From Sphagnum magellanicum (Eukaryota > Streptophyta > Sphagnopsida > Sphagnales > Sphagnaceae): a DNA stretch of 64,000 nt. The DNA is taken from contig CM038908.1 of the NCBI GenBank assembly GCA_021904315.1, forward strand, positions 22,154,501-22,218,500. Reading direction: 5' to 3'. Numbering within the stretch: the stretch's first letter is position 1; every line of letters begins with the position of its first letter. This document shows positions 1 through 12,773 of this stretch, one piece after another. The position numbers and the translations under genes are program-made. The notes beneath the pieces were generated by a model. That model searched no databases and was not told where the DNA came from. It was given only the letters and a program-made list of their open reading frames with translations.

Positions 1-2422
1 TTTTTCACCTTCTTCATATTTATGTGAATAAGTTTTGACAATTTTATTGTTTAGAAAGAAACATGAAAGTGTGTGATCCAAAAGTGTCATCTTTGTCCTT
101 CTTTTATTTTTTGTTTTGCTTAGTTGTTTGAGAATTTGTTTGTCGTTCAACATGACTTTCATTACTTTCATACAACTAATAAAAAGTTCATCAAATAATT
201 GGTGACCATCCAAGTATTAGGAAATAACCTATGATCATATGGTGGGACTCTTTACTAAAGATTGTTCCAATGTGCATAATTTTATGGAATACTCTTCTAT
301 AAAGTAGGTCAAATATGTTAATACATGTTTTAACAATGTTTGTTATGTTTATTATGTCAATGCAAGTGATAAAAATTGAAATTGAATATAAATCAATTTA
401 GATTCAATCTTACTTTTACTTATAGTTTTATTCTTTTGTATTGAAAAAGATCACAAATGTGCAATTTTTTATGGAAAATTATCATTATAATAAAATCCTC
501 CAAATTTCTAGATTTAATTCAATGTGAAAATGTATGACGTTTGTAATGCCCATTTTCACACATTTCGATCTATTTTTGAAAACTCATTACAACCACATGA
601 CCATGAGAATGAAATTTATATACAATTGATAGCTACAATTCTATGTTTGCTAAGTTGCACTATGTCAACCACATAGTGACATCCATGTTGTCACATTTCT
701 TCGAACCTTTTTCTCAGAATTAAATCCCCATTACTGATTAACACCAATCACAACGTGCTTTAACAAAAGAATTCAACAAATAGACATTATAATACATCTA
801 AACAAAGAATTCAAAAATCACATCCCCATGTGAAAAGGCTACAAGTTATAATTTCATCCCCATTTCAAAACCAATCTTATTGCAACCATGCCAAGAATTA
901 AACAAGATTTAGGATTTTAAAAAAATTTAGATCAGATGTAGGTCTCACAAACAAGTGTTGAATTCAAAGCAACAAATTAACAAAAACAAACCGAAACAAA
1001 TTATGAAAAACCACCACTACAAGATTAGGGGTATAACAAAAAGAAGCAAAGTAGAGGCAAAATGCACCAAACAAAGTAGGAGAACAAGCCTTAGATCCAC
1101 AACCATGTGGGTTGCCAAAACCCAACACTAAATATCCATTTCCTCCCTCCCCAACAACAAGCCCACCCCTCCTAAGGAAAAACCAAACTCTAAAATTAGG
1201 GTTTTCCAACATGTTATTTTCATTCTTGAAAAGTACCCAATTCTTCCAAACCCTATTAAAACCTCCTTTCTACCAACATCCAAAAAAACCCACATGCAAA
1301 AAGACTTCGAAAAAAATAATTAGAACACAACAAAACAAAAAAGGGCATCACACTAGCTTCTAGCCATCCACTTTTCCAAACTAAAAATTACAATTGAAGT
1401 CACAACAAGAAAAATAAATTCATTGGGTGGTTGCAACAAGTAAAAGCTTTAGAAGAAATGAAAGAGACCTACCTAGAAGGGTGGTGGGTTCCTTGTTGTA
1501 ACAACAATAGGGGAATGCCATAGTTGTAATGTTCAAGGAATCCATGGCTATAGCAAACACTCACCACCTCCACCAACACAAAGAAGAACACAAAAGGAGT
1601 TTTCTTCACCTTCACCTTGTTTGATGTAAAACCCCATTGCCAACTAATTGGCAATTAATTAGTTTCACATAATCAACTTAATCAACCTCATTCCTAAATT
1701 TAAAATTTAGTCTTTTTCCTTAGCTTCTTCACTTACTTATTTAAGGTCTCTTTCCATTAGGTTAATTTGATCATAGGTACCTAATGGAAACCCATTGAAG
1801 TGGATCCATGTTTCTTGGTGCATGGACATGCACCTTCCATTCAAGAATTCCAACTAAATCTCTAAATATAATTATTTATAGAAGAGGCTTCATTAGGCTT
1901 TATAAATAATGTTATCAAACTTAAGTAATTTTTTATTTTTACATGCTTGCTTAGTTATTTACTTATGGTAAACATTATCTACACAAATGGGTCATTATAA
2001 TGGTACCTTGGTAACTCCCACACATGTTTGTCAAACAATTAATTGTGAAATTTTCATTTCAACAAATAGAATATTCTTGAAGATTTAATGTTTTTCTTCA
2101 AAAAAATTTGTTCTTTGAAATTTGGAAATTTTCAAAATTCCTAAAAATAATTTAATTAATGTTGAAACTTCCAAGGTATTAATGTATTATAAAGGCTATT
2201 GGATATATTTATTAAATGTAATGCCTAAACCCCAAGGGTGATAGTTCTATGGTATGCCCATTGTTTATTATCACAAAGGTTTTGGGTTCAAACTTGTTGA
2301 TGAGCAAGTGAAAGCTTGGTCATGCCTTCTATCACTAAACTTGACTTAAAGGTAGTGCCACCAATTTGCTAGGTATGTTGTTATGTTCAAAAGATTAAAA
2401 AAGATGTAATGCCTTAGAACAA
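1..2422. other. AT-rich spacer, no gene recognised
   Basis: AT-rich sequence with only short chance reading frames of up to about 80 codons on both strands, none resembling a known family. A slightly more C-rich, purine/pyrimidine-skewed stretch lies at about 1080-1330. No LTR, tRNA or splice-bounded exon was recognised. This stretch lies just downstream of the receptor-kinase last exon, which is on the minus strand, so its right part could include that gene's former 3' flank. Confidence 0.6.
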
Positions 2423-2746
2423 TCAACCTAGTCTTCCATCACCACCCTTTTCTTGAAAATGAATTAGAAAATAATTGAAATGTGGACTAAAGGAATTGTT
2501 TGACCCAAAAAGATGTGAGACATCCATTTCATGAACCCTATTAGCTTTTTTTGAAACAACCTCCATATCCACCTCATTTAGTAACATGGCTAACACATGT
2601 GACATTGATGGACGTCTTGTTGCTGATGTTTGCACACATAATAATGCCACATTAATCACATGTTGTGCTTCATCATCCAATACATTGTTGTTTAATTGTT
2701 GGTCAATGAGATCCATCAACTTATCTTGTCCATGTAGAGGATATGC
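2423..2746 (-). pseudogene. Receptor-like protein kinase, C-terminal exon fragment
   Basis: The minus strand encodes about 107 residues matching the end of a plant receptor-like kinase domain (kinase subdomain XI). The motif ALLCVQTSATRRPSMSHVL includes the nearly invariant arginine of the RRPSM block, and it is followed by a variable tail. The exon starts after an AG acceptor (TTTAG before GCATATCC at 2746) and is open to its stop. The kinase exons expected upstream, at higher coordinates, are absent: homology to the related locus at 59,960-60,470 continues through the intron to about 3420 and then breaks. It is therefore a partial duplicate rather than a working gene. The family (LRR-type receptor kinase) is inferred from the homologous locus near 60-62 kb, where more exons survive. 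Confidence 0.75.
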
Positions 2747-3420
2747 CTAAACAGACCCACCCTCCGCTTTGGGGAGACAAATTAGATTCATAGAACTCTT
2801 TTATCATATTAATTTAATTATGGGTCAGTGCATCACTACTTGGATTTGTTGAACACCTTTATATTTCAAGGTATTCTTTTGTTACCTAATTATAATGGAA
2901 TAAATGTCAATCCTACCCTTATTTATTCATAAATGTGATAAAATTTTGCCATTAATAAATACATAATCTACTTTTAAAATGAAACATCTTTAACTTTATA
3001 TTGGAATGATTTGAAAAAATAATTGTTTTAAACTTTTTTTGTGGGCTTAAGATTTTTTTCTAATAATTTTAAATAAAATTTAGTTTTACTTTCAGAGTAT
3101 AAACAAGTACCTTGTAATTATCAAGGTGACATCAGTTTTATCAAAACATAAATGAACCTTCTTAGTAAATTTGCATGGACAATGGGCATGTTGAAAATTA
3201 CTATTCATCAAAACATATAAAACATTAGATTTACTAAGCTTTTGATCAAAAAATTATATTTAACATGTGGATGGAAGTTATAAATCTAATCATATTAAAT
3301 TAACAATTTCAACATTAACTTTCAATTGTCCATCAACATGAAGTTTAGGACTTCCTGATTTGCCATCTAAACATGACTAAGTGGTGCTTCATTCCCTTTT
3401 ATGGCTATTTGATTCTGTCA
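2747..3420. repeat. Intron sequence duplicated at about 60,194-60,470
   Basis: This AT-rich sequence is the former intron upstream of the receptor-kinase last exon. Blocks such as the CATGAAGT...TTTGATTTGCCAT segment near 3340-3400 and the CCCTTTTATGGCTATT segment at about 3395-3411 recur near 60,375-60,450 with substitutions and indels. Similarity stops at about 3420, marking the edge of the duplicated segment or a later insertion. No coding content is seen. Confidence 0.6.
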
Positions 3421-3890
3421 TTTTGTTGGGGGCAAAAAATCGTCAAAAGGTGACACAATTTTCTGAAATGGGAATATTCTGTCGCAAATGCCCGCTCTTA
3501 AAAAGAAAACTTCGCCAAATTCTGACAGAAAACTGGGGCGTCATCAAATTCATGCCTCCCGACTAACTACACACAATTATGAGTTTTCTGGAAAAGAGTG
3601 GTCTTAAGTCGAAATCTGCCTAGGGATGGACGCTTGGCACTCTGGGCTCCGTCAGGAATGGGAAAGAGCGAAACACACTGGTTCCGTGTCTGTCTGTCTG
3701 CCATGGTGTGGAATGGGGTGGCTTAATAATGTTGGGCACATAGAAATAAACGCCTTGGGGACAATTTCGCTGAATTTGAGAGAGTTGAATAATGGGGCAA
3801 GCAGTAGGCATGAAAATCAACCCTGACTCCTGCACAGCAAGCGAGGCAACAAGCAAACTGTGGATTTCCCACTTTCATTTGTCAATTGTG
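3420..3890. other. Higher-GC island of unknown origin
   Basis: About 470 bp that is clearly less AT-rich than both flanks. It contains overlapping short frames on both strands (66 codons plus, 78 codons minus at about 3620-3856), but neither resembles a known protein. It begins exactly where homology to the duplicated receptor-kinase intron ends, so it may be a separate insertion such as a solo LTR or promoter-like fragment. No clear terminal repeats or target duplication could be fixed by eye. Confidence 0.35.
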
Positions 3891-5690
3891 AACTAAAACC
3901 ACTTAGATTGTTACTGGTACACATAGTCATCTGTGTTAGTGTGATCCATATTCACTTCGGCTCTACACTATTTGCGCACTAGCCTAGCAGTGACCATTTG
4001 GATTGATGAAAAAAATGACCTGACTTTCTTAAAATTAAGTTCCATTTGAATGAAAATATTGAATGACGGTTCATGCAATTTGAATTTCATTCAATTCAAT
4101 TGAATTCAGATTTACTTGAATTGTAATCAAATCAAATTCCTGAAATAAATTGAATCTTAAATTTTAAGTTTAATTTAAATATATTGAATGAAATTTAAAT
4201 TCAACGAAATTCAATTTCAATTCAATAATTGAATTTAGATTGAATTGAAAAATGAGATGCAAATTGGTGAAGAAGGCACTGAAAATCTCCTCATAAGTTT
4301 GGTGTTCGAGTTTTTTTTTTTTTTTTTAAAACAAAAAAATTCCATAACAGACGCCTTTCCATGCCTCTTTATTTGCAAATGGGATGCACTTTGAAACTGT
4401 CCAAATGACGACTTACAACTTATGAAATGTAAAGTTCTACCAAAATCAATTCTGATGAATCATTGTCACTGGAATTAGTTGGGCTGCCTTCCAAATTAAG
4501 ATTTTTTTCTCAATGAACCTCTTTGATTGGCCCATCACAAACAAGTTCTAAAACTTTGGATACTTCCCAACATAGAAGTATTCACTCCAAATGTAAAACT
4601 AAATGAAACTATCAATATTTGGCCAACCATATAGGTTCCAAGAGGACAACAATGGACAAAGCATATGGGACGAAGGGAGGTGCTATTGGGAATATGTTGA
4701 GGAAGATGTTGGGAGCCGATTGCTTTCTTGATGGGAACACGATGAGAACTTGGGAGAACACATTGAAAACAACAAAGGTTTAACACCCCTGCCCCCCACC
4801 CTCCCCAAAAGAGGTCCATTGGATGCATCATGTAATTCCATTGGTTGAGCAAAATTTCTAAGTATTCCCAATTGTGGTCATCACCTATTTCGGCCTAGGT
4901 CAATGAGAGGGGCATGAATTGTGGGGACATAGTTGTTGCTTCTATTAATTAGTTGGTTGGGGGAGGGTCCATCCAATTTTTTTTTGAATTTTTGTTTTTG
5001 CAATGAGCCACTTTGGTTGGCCCATTACAATTTCTTTTTGAAACATTGGACAATCCCCAAAATAAAGATGTCGAGGTGCTTCCCTTTGGCCCACCTTCTA
5101 GGTTATGAAAGTTCAATTTTGGGCAAAATATATCATTCAATGTGTGGTTCTATTGGGAACATGTTGGGATTTACACATGAGAACTTGTGGGGAATATCAC
5201 TAGGAACTTTGTGGGAACACAAAATCCAAAAAAACTCAAAAATTCCCTTGGGCAATGAGCTTTTGTCCCCCAAAGGAGAAAAGATAGGCCCTCCTAGGTG
5301 CATGTTGAGTTGTCATTTTAATTGGCTGCATGAGAATTTGGTTTCTATAAAATTGATTGTGACAATTTTTGGCCAGGGCCATTACCCCTTCCTAAAAGTG
5401 TGTATACCTATTTGCATGGCTTGCGGCAAGAACTAAATAGGAGCAACAAATTAAATGCATCTCACTTCTTAATGCAAAAGTCCGGATGCCTTCGAGGGTG
5501 CATGACATTGAATTAATCTTGATTTTTTTTGGATTGTCCTCTAATTATGACAATTGTTTTAAATATGGCTTGGACAATAAGGTTGCTCAATGCTTAAGTC
5601 CTATCTCTATGGTGTTGAGAGTTGACCACTTCTGCTTTAAGTGGGGTCTTGTGTTCAAATCACTTTGCCATCTCCACCTTCGTCTCAAAT
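3890..5690. other. AT-rich spacer with ATTGAATTC-rich simple sequence
   Basis: From about 4020 to 4260 the sequence is a degenerate simple repeat built from ATTGAAT/ATTCAAT words. A T17 run lies near 4311-4327. The 167-codon plus-strand frame at 4933-5436 has biased, low-complexity composition and no recognisable domain, so I do not call it a gene. The segment contains several GGGAACA/CTTGGGC-type words suggesting an old diverged repeat, but no boundaries can be set. Confidence 0.5.
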
Positions 5691-6530
5691 GGCTTTCATC
5701 CAAAAAAGAAGGAAAAGGAACATTCATAAGGAAATGGTTGTCTTGCATTTTTGTTGGGGCAAATGTGTTGTATGATAATGTAGCCGAGGGTCAGTTTCCA
5801 CATTGACAAAATGAATAATCATTTTCTTTTCAAAAAATATTCGTTTTTAAAATTTGAAATTATATATATATTTTTCATCATCTACTATAATATTGTGATG
5901 TGAGTAGTGAAATTATTCAGAGTGTAGTCTATGATAATTATGATGATTTTCAACATGTCAACTTCATATTGTCACAAAATTTCATTTCACTATTTTGAGG
6001 ATTATTTTATGACAAAATTGACCTTAGGGTAAGGTAGTTGTTTTGCGAAATGGTGCTGTGAACTGGGGGCTTGGCAAAAGTGAAGGTAGACTTTCATCAG
6101 GTGCAAAAAGAAATGAACATCCATTCCCTAGGATATGGTTTTGTTATTGATCAGTAAATTGAGAAATGGTTGTGTTGCCTTTGTGAATGGCTTTTCCTTG
6201 GGATAGATCTGTTGCCTAGAGATTTCTTTGGGAAATGATTATGTTAACTTGGGGAATGGAAAAGGCTAGGTAGACTTTCATCCACTGAATAAGAAGGAAA
6301 ATGAATAACCATTCCCTAGGAAATAGGCTTTCCCCCAAGGCAAATGTGTTGCATGACAAAGTGTTTCATGAAATGGTTTGATTACTTGAGAAATGGCAAA
6401 GGTTGGGGTAGATTTTCATTTGGGAAAAAGAAAAGGAATTGAATAACCCATCCCATAGCAAATGGTTGTGTTGTCTAAAGGAAAGGCAAAGGCCAAAAAA
6501 AAAGAACATGATTAACCATTTTATTGTTGG
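5690..6530. repeat. Degenerate direct repeats of roughly 130-200 bp
   Basis: A block containing GACTTTCATC..., AAGAAGGAAAAxGAATAACCATTCCCTAGGAAAT and GGTTGTGTTG recurs near 5690-5770, 6080-6170, 6260-6340 and 6400-6480 with many substitutions. This is an old, strongly decayed tandem array. It is followed directly by a cleaner 69-bp tandem duplication. No protein is encoded. Confidence 0.55.
5790..6040. repeat. Dispersed repeat, second copy near 26,330-26,580
   Basis: The segment starting GGTCAGTTTCCACATTGACAAA and running through TGATAATTATGATGATTTTC and ACATGTCAACTTCAT to ACTGACCTT(A/G)GGGTAAGGTA is present at both places in the same orientation with moderate divergence. No LTR, TIR or coding capacity is visible, so the repeat class is unknown. 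Confidence 0.7.
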
Positions 6531-6668
6531 GTGTGTTCCACAAGGAATAACTATAGCCAAGCAACACAATGGTTGGGGAATGATTAGGGAGCTAGCTGGG
6601 TGTGTTCCACAAGCAATGACAATAGCCAAGCAACACAATGGTTGGGGAATGATTGGGGAGCGTTTGTT
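6529..6668. repeat. 69-bp tandem duplication, two copies
   Basis: Two adjacent units start at GTGTGTTCCACAAG (6531 and 6600) and share the GCCAAGCAACACAATGG and TTGGGGAATGATT blocks with few differences. The period is 69 bp. The frames crossing it on both strands (6366-6708) are repeat-derived. Confidence 0.85.
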
Positions 6669-6709
6669 GTTCACAAATCTGTTCTTAGAGGATGTTGATA
6701 TCATTTAAA

Positions 6710-8628
6710 AGTTTGAAAATTTCACCAATAGTCAATTTATGTGAAATAATTAGTTTTTTTTGTCTCGGTTGCACGTACAATAGATAAAAAATATGGAGGA
6801 AGGTTGCATAATGAATGAAAATTGCATAAAGGATGAAAAGTTGGTAATTAAATTTTCACCATGGATGAAATAATAAAAAAAGGTTACAAAGTGAATGGAA
6901 AGTTGGGGAAAAAAATCGCACAATGGATGACAAATTGAAAAGTTGAAATTGTATAAAAAATAAAACAATGAAAAATATGTAATGATTCATTCACCTTGGA
7001 AGGACATTTAATATAAAGTTTGAGATCTACGTGCGTCAAATGATCATTTTTAGGGGGTATCGTAGTACCTAGGTAGCTTCAACAATTCTCTACCAAATAA
7101 TTAATTTAATTCATAGTTTTTGGTTTAGTAGCTACCTTTTTAATTCTGAAAATTTCAGCATATGTGTAATATATATAATAATATTCATAAGTACTTTGAA
7201 GATATTTCATTAAGTCACTGGTCAAATGGATGTAAAATAATTGATTGGGTCAAGGAGGTCCTTGGGTCAAAATTGGCTAACAAATTGAATGTGTGTTTTA
7301 AAATTTCAACTAACAGGGTTGAATTTTTTCTGAAATTTTTTGCAAAGTTGATAATAATTCAATTTAGGCCAAAGTCACCCAAGTACTAGGGTTTTGAATA
7401 ATTGTCCAACTTATTATTAATCACCCTATTTTTATTTAATTTTTTAATATATACATATTAAAGTCACTCTATATTAATTATAATTCATATTTCAGATTAT
7501 TATGTATCTTATTTTATAATTAACTTGATTATTTAGATAAAATGTATTCTATTTGCTAATTAATCAACTTATAATTTTTACCCAATGACCAATATATTGC
7601 ATCTTATATTTGAACTCACGTATTATATATATAGATATATATATATATATATATTAATAGTGTTCCCCCGGGCTCATTCATCGTTGTCTAACCTTTGAAA
7701 AATTATAAGGCCTAGCAAGTTATGTAATGAAAATGTGATCAATGTCCCTAAGGAAACTGTGGTTCCAACTTTTATTTCTCCTTCGGGCAACTTTTTTGGG
7801 GAAGTGGGCCCAAGTTGTGAAGAGAAGGTATCACAGGAGTCATTTACTTCCCATGATGGTTTCTCAAAATGAACATTGCAGGAGCAATTCATGGAAAAAA
7901 GATCATTGTTCAGGAAAAACAAAGTAATGGTAAGGGTATATAGGTTGTGCAAAATTATCAAGCTGAGTAATGAAAAATGAATGACAAATATTTAACTTGG
8001 GATAAATATTTCATCATTTACTCTACACATACCATGCATGCATAAGTGAATAAACGTAAGGTAAATAAAAATATCTACATAAGTATATGGCACATTTGGA
8101 AGTGAAGAAAGATGGTTTACTTGTGCAATTAGCGTTGCAAACATGAACATGTGAATTTTCAAACATGTTATTAAACAAATAAACAAAAATAGAATTAAAC
8201 CAATCAAAAAAGCTTTTAAAACACAATAAAAGCATTCTTATATGACAAACAGTAGTTAAATTTAAAATGGTTCCAAGAGCATATGGTAAAAAGTTTGTTC
8301 AAGATAATTAATGCAATGATCATAAGTAAAATGTCACAAAAATATATATTCAAACATTAATTTGAACAAACCCATCACAATTGTGCATGCATTCCACAAA
8401 ATGGAAATGCATATATACCACAGAATGAATTTGGCATATTATACCCTTTTTTGCATGTTTCAAAACAATTATCCTCCCATAAGTAAATGTAAACCTCAAA
8501 TTATATACGAACTAGTAGAGTAAAGATAGAGTAAGGTAAGATATGTATTTATCTTTTATTATGCCCGTGGGACTTACCCACCAAACACTAGAGGTGAAAT
8601 GACAACCATTATTTTCTACTTATCGTAG
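6710..8628. other. AT-rich spacer with an AT microsatellite
   Basis: No gene was recognised. A short (AT)n microsatellite with TATATATA/GATATATAT words is at about 7622-7656. Several AT-rich frames of 60-95 codons occur, all of low complexity and unrelated to any family I know. Confidence 0.55.
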
Positions 8629-9324
8629 TACAATAAACCCCTTTTATAATCACCCCATTTAATCACATTCTTGTTTGTGTAACAATTTTTGGTAAGCATC
8701 CATTTTAGCAAGAAACACTATTTTGTAGAAACACTATCACACTCGTTAATAACGCAAAATATTTGTAAAGATTTTTAATTTTTTTTGTAAATGTGACTAT
8801 AATGAGAGAAAATTTAGGATAAATATTAGGGTTTTCTAAATTGTAGTTTGGCAATGTTAGTATTGCTTTAATTTGTGTTCAAGTTGTGCAAACTAACAAC
8901 AATGAATTTAATTGAAGAGAAGGAAAAAAAAACAACTTTCTCATGTAAACAAGCAAAAGATATGCAAACTTGCCAAGAAAGTAGAAAATTTTAATTAAAA
9001 GAATCTAATTGACAAGATACACAAGCTAATAGTTAAGGAACTCAAACTCGATGTAAATTATCACATTAAAAAAAGACAAAAATCATAACAACCTTCTTCA
9101 AGTTTAACAACATAGTAGAATTTAAAATAACCCATGTAAGAAATTTAATCAATTGGCACCTTTATTCTAGCATAGAAGGGTTGTCTTGTAAAAAACATGT
9201 TGCCTACAATCACAATCTTGTAAGCGTTTATATGGAATGTGCTTATACATATTTAAATCACAATTCATTACTGTCACAAAACAAGTGGTCACCAAAGGCA
9301 TGATTATAAAGGGGGTTTATTGTG
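8629..9324. repeat. Segment bounded by a 24-bp inverted repeat (possible small TIR element)
   Basis: The sequence TACAATAAACCCC..TTATAATCA at 8629-8652 is repeated in inverted form at about 9301-9324 (TGATTATAAAGGGGGTTTATTG). The roughly 650 bp between the arms are AT-rich and non-coding. This could be a decayed miniature inverted-repeat element. I could not define a convincing target duplication, and the match outside the core is weak, so the call is tentative. Confidence 0.35.
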
Positions 9325-11329
9325 CAATAACAAATTTGGCAACCTAGTGCCATGTAACTAATTAAGTTTTCTAAATTCACTTTAGCACATTAAATATTAT
9401 TTTTCAATGTTTTGGGTTTACATTACAAAATTATCTTTAAACATGAATGAAAGAAAGAATAATTTTTCATTCATTTTGATGCACACCATTAATTTGTTAC
9501 ACTTTTTCATTCTTGACAATTGTTTACATGTGCCTTCACATGAATCCTTGATTCATGTTTGTTAATAACGTCCACTATGCCATTGGGATAGAACTATTTC
9601 CATGTTTCATTTCTTTAGTTTGTATCACACAACAAGCCTAATTTGAAGGTGAATGAAACTTGGAACCAATATATATTTTTGTCAAACATTTTGCCAAAAT
9701 GAAGAATAAAAAATATATATTATGTTGCAAAATTCCTGTTTTTGCTTAAAAAGATTGCCAAATTTCAGTTTTCTTTTTGAAAATATTTCACCACATTTGG
9801 ATTTTGATTTTAGTCTAGTAGCATTCTCTTAACTATTTTTTTTTCCCCTATTTAGACATGTTATAATCATGTTGTCATTTAATGATAAATCCCTCTTGGA
9901 ATGCTAGCAATGAGGCAACATCAAAAAATTGAAAAAAATCACTGCTTGAACCTACATGCCATTATCAATTTTCAAATTTCAACATTTCATGCAATGATTC
10001 TTTTTAAATTGTGACAATTAAAAAAATAATTTTATTAGTGTTCAATCTATTGAGGTAGTAAGGTAGGAGCGATGTTATTGAGATATTTCAGTGGTTTGAA
10101 TTGTTTGCTATATGGGGGAAAGTCTTGAGTTCAATTCCTTGAAATTTCAACAATGTAAGTTTATAATTCTTTTTAACATGCCCTTTCAATAATTGATTAA
10201 TGTTGTACCCACAATATGTCATTTGGGCCATTACTTTTTTATCATTATAGCTCTTTTATAAAAAAATCTTGAAATGACCATACAAGAGTAATGTTATAAT
10301 CTTGAATTTTGACTAGTTATTGTGTCCCTTACTTTTTAAATCCAAATATTCTTTTCTCCTCCTATGACATGTTACCCATAGCTCAAATTATGCACTATAA
10401 AGCATTTTTCACACTTCATTGCTCCAATTTTAAATTTTTAGGTTGTTCATCTATATGGACTAATTTTTTTTTAGAATTCATAGAATAACCAATAATAACT
10501 TAGGGTTAGATAACCTAAATTAGCATAAGGTAAAATAACCAAGAATAACTGAAAATAAAATGGTTTAGAATAACTAAAAGTAACTTAAGATATAATAGCC
10601 AAAAATAACATAATGTAAGATAATTGATAATAATTTAGAATGGCCTAGTTTGGAATAATTCAAAGTAATCAATAATAGCCTATATAACTTAGAATATAAT
10701 ATTTTAGAATGGTTTTAAATAAATTAAGATTAAATAGCTTAAAATAACATAAAATAAAATAGCCTAAAATAGCATAAGATAAAATAATGTAAAAAAATTT
10801 AAAATAAAATGCCCTCTTTCAACTTGACCAAAATTGAAGATACCAAACCCTCACATGGGGAGTTTTTTTATTGATTTTTTGATAAAAAGATCATGATTTC
10901 TTGTAATGAATGGAGTAACTACTACTTGCAACCAAGAATTGTGTTAAAGAGAGGAATTGTGCAACATGACTCTTTGAATGAGATCTTTTCATGGATGTTA
11001 AGCGGATATATGACTAGTCAACATTGTTGAATATTTTTTATTTTGGCATAGTATTAAGCCAAAAATTTGATAATCTACCATTTTTAATGCCAAGTCGACT
11101 TTGAAGAATAAAATAACTATTTGACATCGAGTGCTGGAGAAGATAAAGTACTAAGGTATTGGAAAAATCTTGTGGAGAAAATTTTGTGATCATAATGCAA
11201 TGGCCCAATGGAAACCTTAAGTGCAATGTTAATGGTGAACCAACACCTACACTCATATCTTCACCTAATGGTGAAGCCTAGTACTAGCTATATTTAACTC
11301 ACTAAATGTGAAACTTTGACTGTGAGGCC
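9325..11329. other. AT-rich spacer with TAACC/TAAAAT simple array
   Basis: No gene was seen. From about 10,480 to 10,810 the sequence is a degenerate array of short words such as AAAATAACC, AGAATAAC and AAAATAGCC(T/A). It looks like slippage-generated simple sequence rather than telomeric DNA. The right end is the target region of the transposon starting at 11,339. Confidence 0.55.
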
Positions 11330-11338
11330 CCTATTTTG
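11330..11338. repeat. 9-bp target-site duplication, left (CCTATTTTG)
   Basis: CCTATTTTG immediately precedes the left terminus of the TIR element and is repeated exactly at 18,013-18,021 after its right terminus. Nine base pairs is the usual target duplication of Mutator-like elements. Confidence 0.85.
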
Positions 11339-11400
11339 GGCCAGAGTGAATTAACAGCCACCAATGCACCAGTTGGCCGTTCTGTCCACTGGATGGGTTG
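11339..11400 (+). repeat. Left terminal inverted repeat, copy 1
   Basis: Pairs with 17,941-18,012 in inverse orientation. Similarity is strong over the outer 37 bp and patchy further in, where both ends have GGCCGTT and CTGGATGG words. The same terminus is found at 19,217 in copy 2. Confidence 0.85.
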
Positions 11401-11554
11401 CGTTTTTTCATTTGGCGCCGGATGGGGTTCATGACAGTCCATTTCTTTTTGCTGCTGACCATTGTACTTTTTTTTTTTTGGTTCCTGCTCGTTTTTCCCT
11501 GGACCTGACCTCACACATAGCTACCCTGTTCACTTTTCTACCTAGCTACTGCAC

Positions 11555-11720
11555 TCACCACCTACCCTACTAACCTAGCTACTGTACTTACCACCTACCC
11601 TATTAACCTAGCTACTGTACTCATCACCTACCCTACTAACCTAGCTACTGTACTCACCACCTACCCTACTAACCTAGCTACCCTATTAATTACATACCCT
11701 ACCCTAAAAACCTTACCCTA
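11555..11720. repeat. CTACC(TACTAAC)-type simple array, left subterminal
   Basis: Imperfect repeats of ACCTACCCTACTAACCTAGCTACTGTACTC-like units. The right end of the element has the complementary GTAGGTGG/GGTAGGTAGG type (17,790-17,870), so the subterminal regions also form a diffuse inverted repeat. Copy 2 has the same arrangement, longer on the left (19.4-19.99 kb). Confidence 0.75.
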
Positions 11721-11721
11721 A

Positions 11722-11890
11722 ATGCAATACCTGCATTTTGGGCCATTTCGAAAGTACGCATGTGGGGTTTAAGCTTTCTTTATACAAAGATCCTACCCTA
11801 AATGCAATACCTGCTTTTTGGGCCATTTCGAAAATACGCATGTGAGGTTTAAACATCTTTATACGAAAATCATACCCTAAATGCAATACT
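11722..11890. repeat. 79-bp repeat block I (diverged)
   Basis: Two and a half diverged units of the AAATGCAATACCTGCATTT...GTACGCATGTGGGG...TTTAxG repeat found in cleaner form at 12,774-13,050. Confidence 0.7.
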
Positions 11891-11964
11891 TTTGGGTCAC
11901 ACCACTAACCAAGCTACTGTACTAACCACCTACCCTACTAACCTAACTACTCTATTAATTACAT

Positions 11965-12770
11965 ACCCTACTAACTTAACCATTAGGTTTAGGGTTGAGA
12001 CACATAAATTAATTGACAAGTTTTTCATAAATGTATAGTAATTAATTTAAAGTAAGCTAAATTTGGGGGGAAATTTTTAGGTTTAGGGTTGAGACACAAA
12101 TTAATTAATAAGTTTTTCACAAATGTATAGTAATTAATCTAGAGTAGGCTAAATTTGGGGGGAAAATTTTAGGGTTTACACATATGTGAAGTAATACAAT
12201 TGCATTTTATATCTTCTTCAAAAAGAGTGGAAAAATTAGGTTGTAAGGATCACACAAAGATAAAACACATATCTTTTCTTTTGGTTTTATATGAAATTTA
12301 TTTGATTATTTTTAAAGATTAACGTATTTTCTTTCACTTAATAAATATTTATAGTTTAAAACCTTTGAATTTTGGTTTTTAAATTTTTTCCTATGTTCTT
12401 TTAAATTAGTTTATTTTGCATTATATGATTTGTATAGCTTGTATAATTTTTTAAGTTTAGGGCATATATCACTAAGATTTTTTTTTGTTAGGGTTTGGTA
12501 AAAGTAAGTACAAATGCAAGTATTGAAATTATGCCCCAAAATTCCAGTTGGTAAAAGTAAGTACGGGTGTGGGTATTGCAACGAAACCCCAAAATTCTAG
12601 TTGGTAAAGGTAAGTATAAGTTTGGGTATTTCAAGTTGAAATGAAAAAACAAACCTAAATGTAATACCCACGTTTCAAAAAAACCCATCTAAATGGTTTG
12701 GATACCCTTAAGTGAAGACCTAGCCCTAAACACAATATGCAGACGCAAAATCACTTTGAAAAAACCCTAC
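11965..12770. repeat. Non-coding internal region conserved between the two elements
   Basis: Two roughly 100-bp tandem copies of GTTTAGGGTTGAGACACA...AAGTTTTTCA.AAATGTATAGTAATTAAT...GGGGGGAAA lie at 11.98-12.17 kb. They are followed by AT-rich sequence and a GTTAGGGTT(T)GGTAAAAGTAAGTAC block. Corresponding sequence in copy 2 is at about 20,255-20,680. No reading frame is seen. Confidence 0.65.
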
Positions 12771-12773
12771 CCT

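Noticed and set aside
4933..5436. 167-codon plus-strand frame as a gene
   Set aside because: Low-complexity composition, no domain, no splice or promoter context, and it lies within diverged repeat-like sequence.
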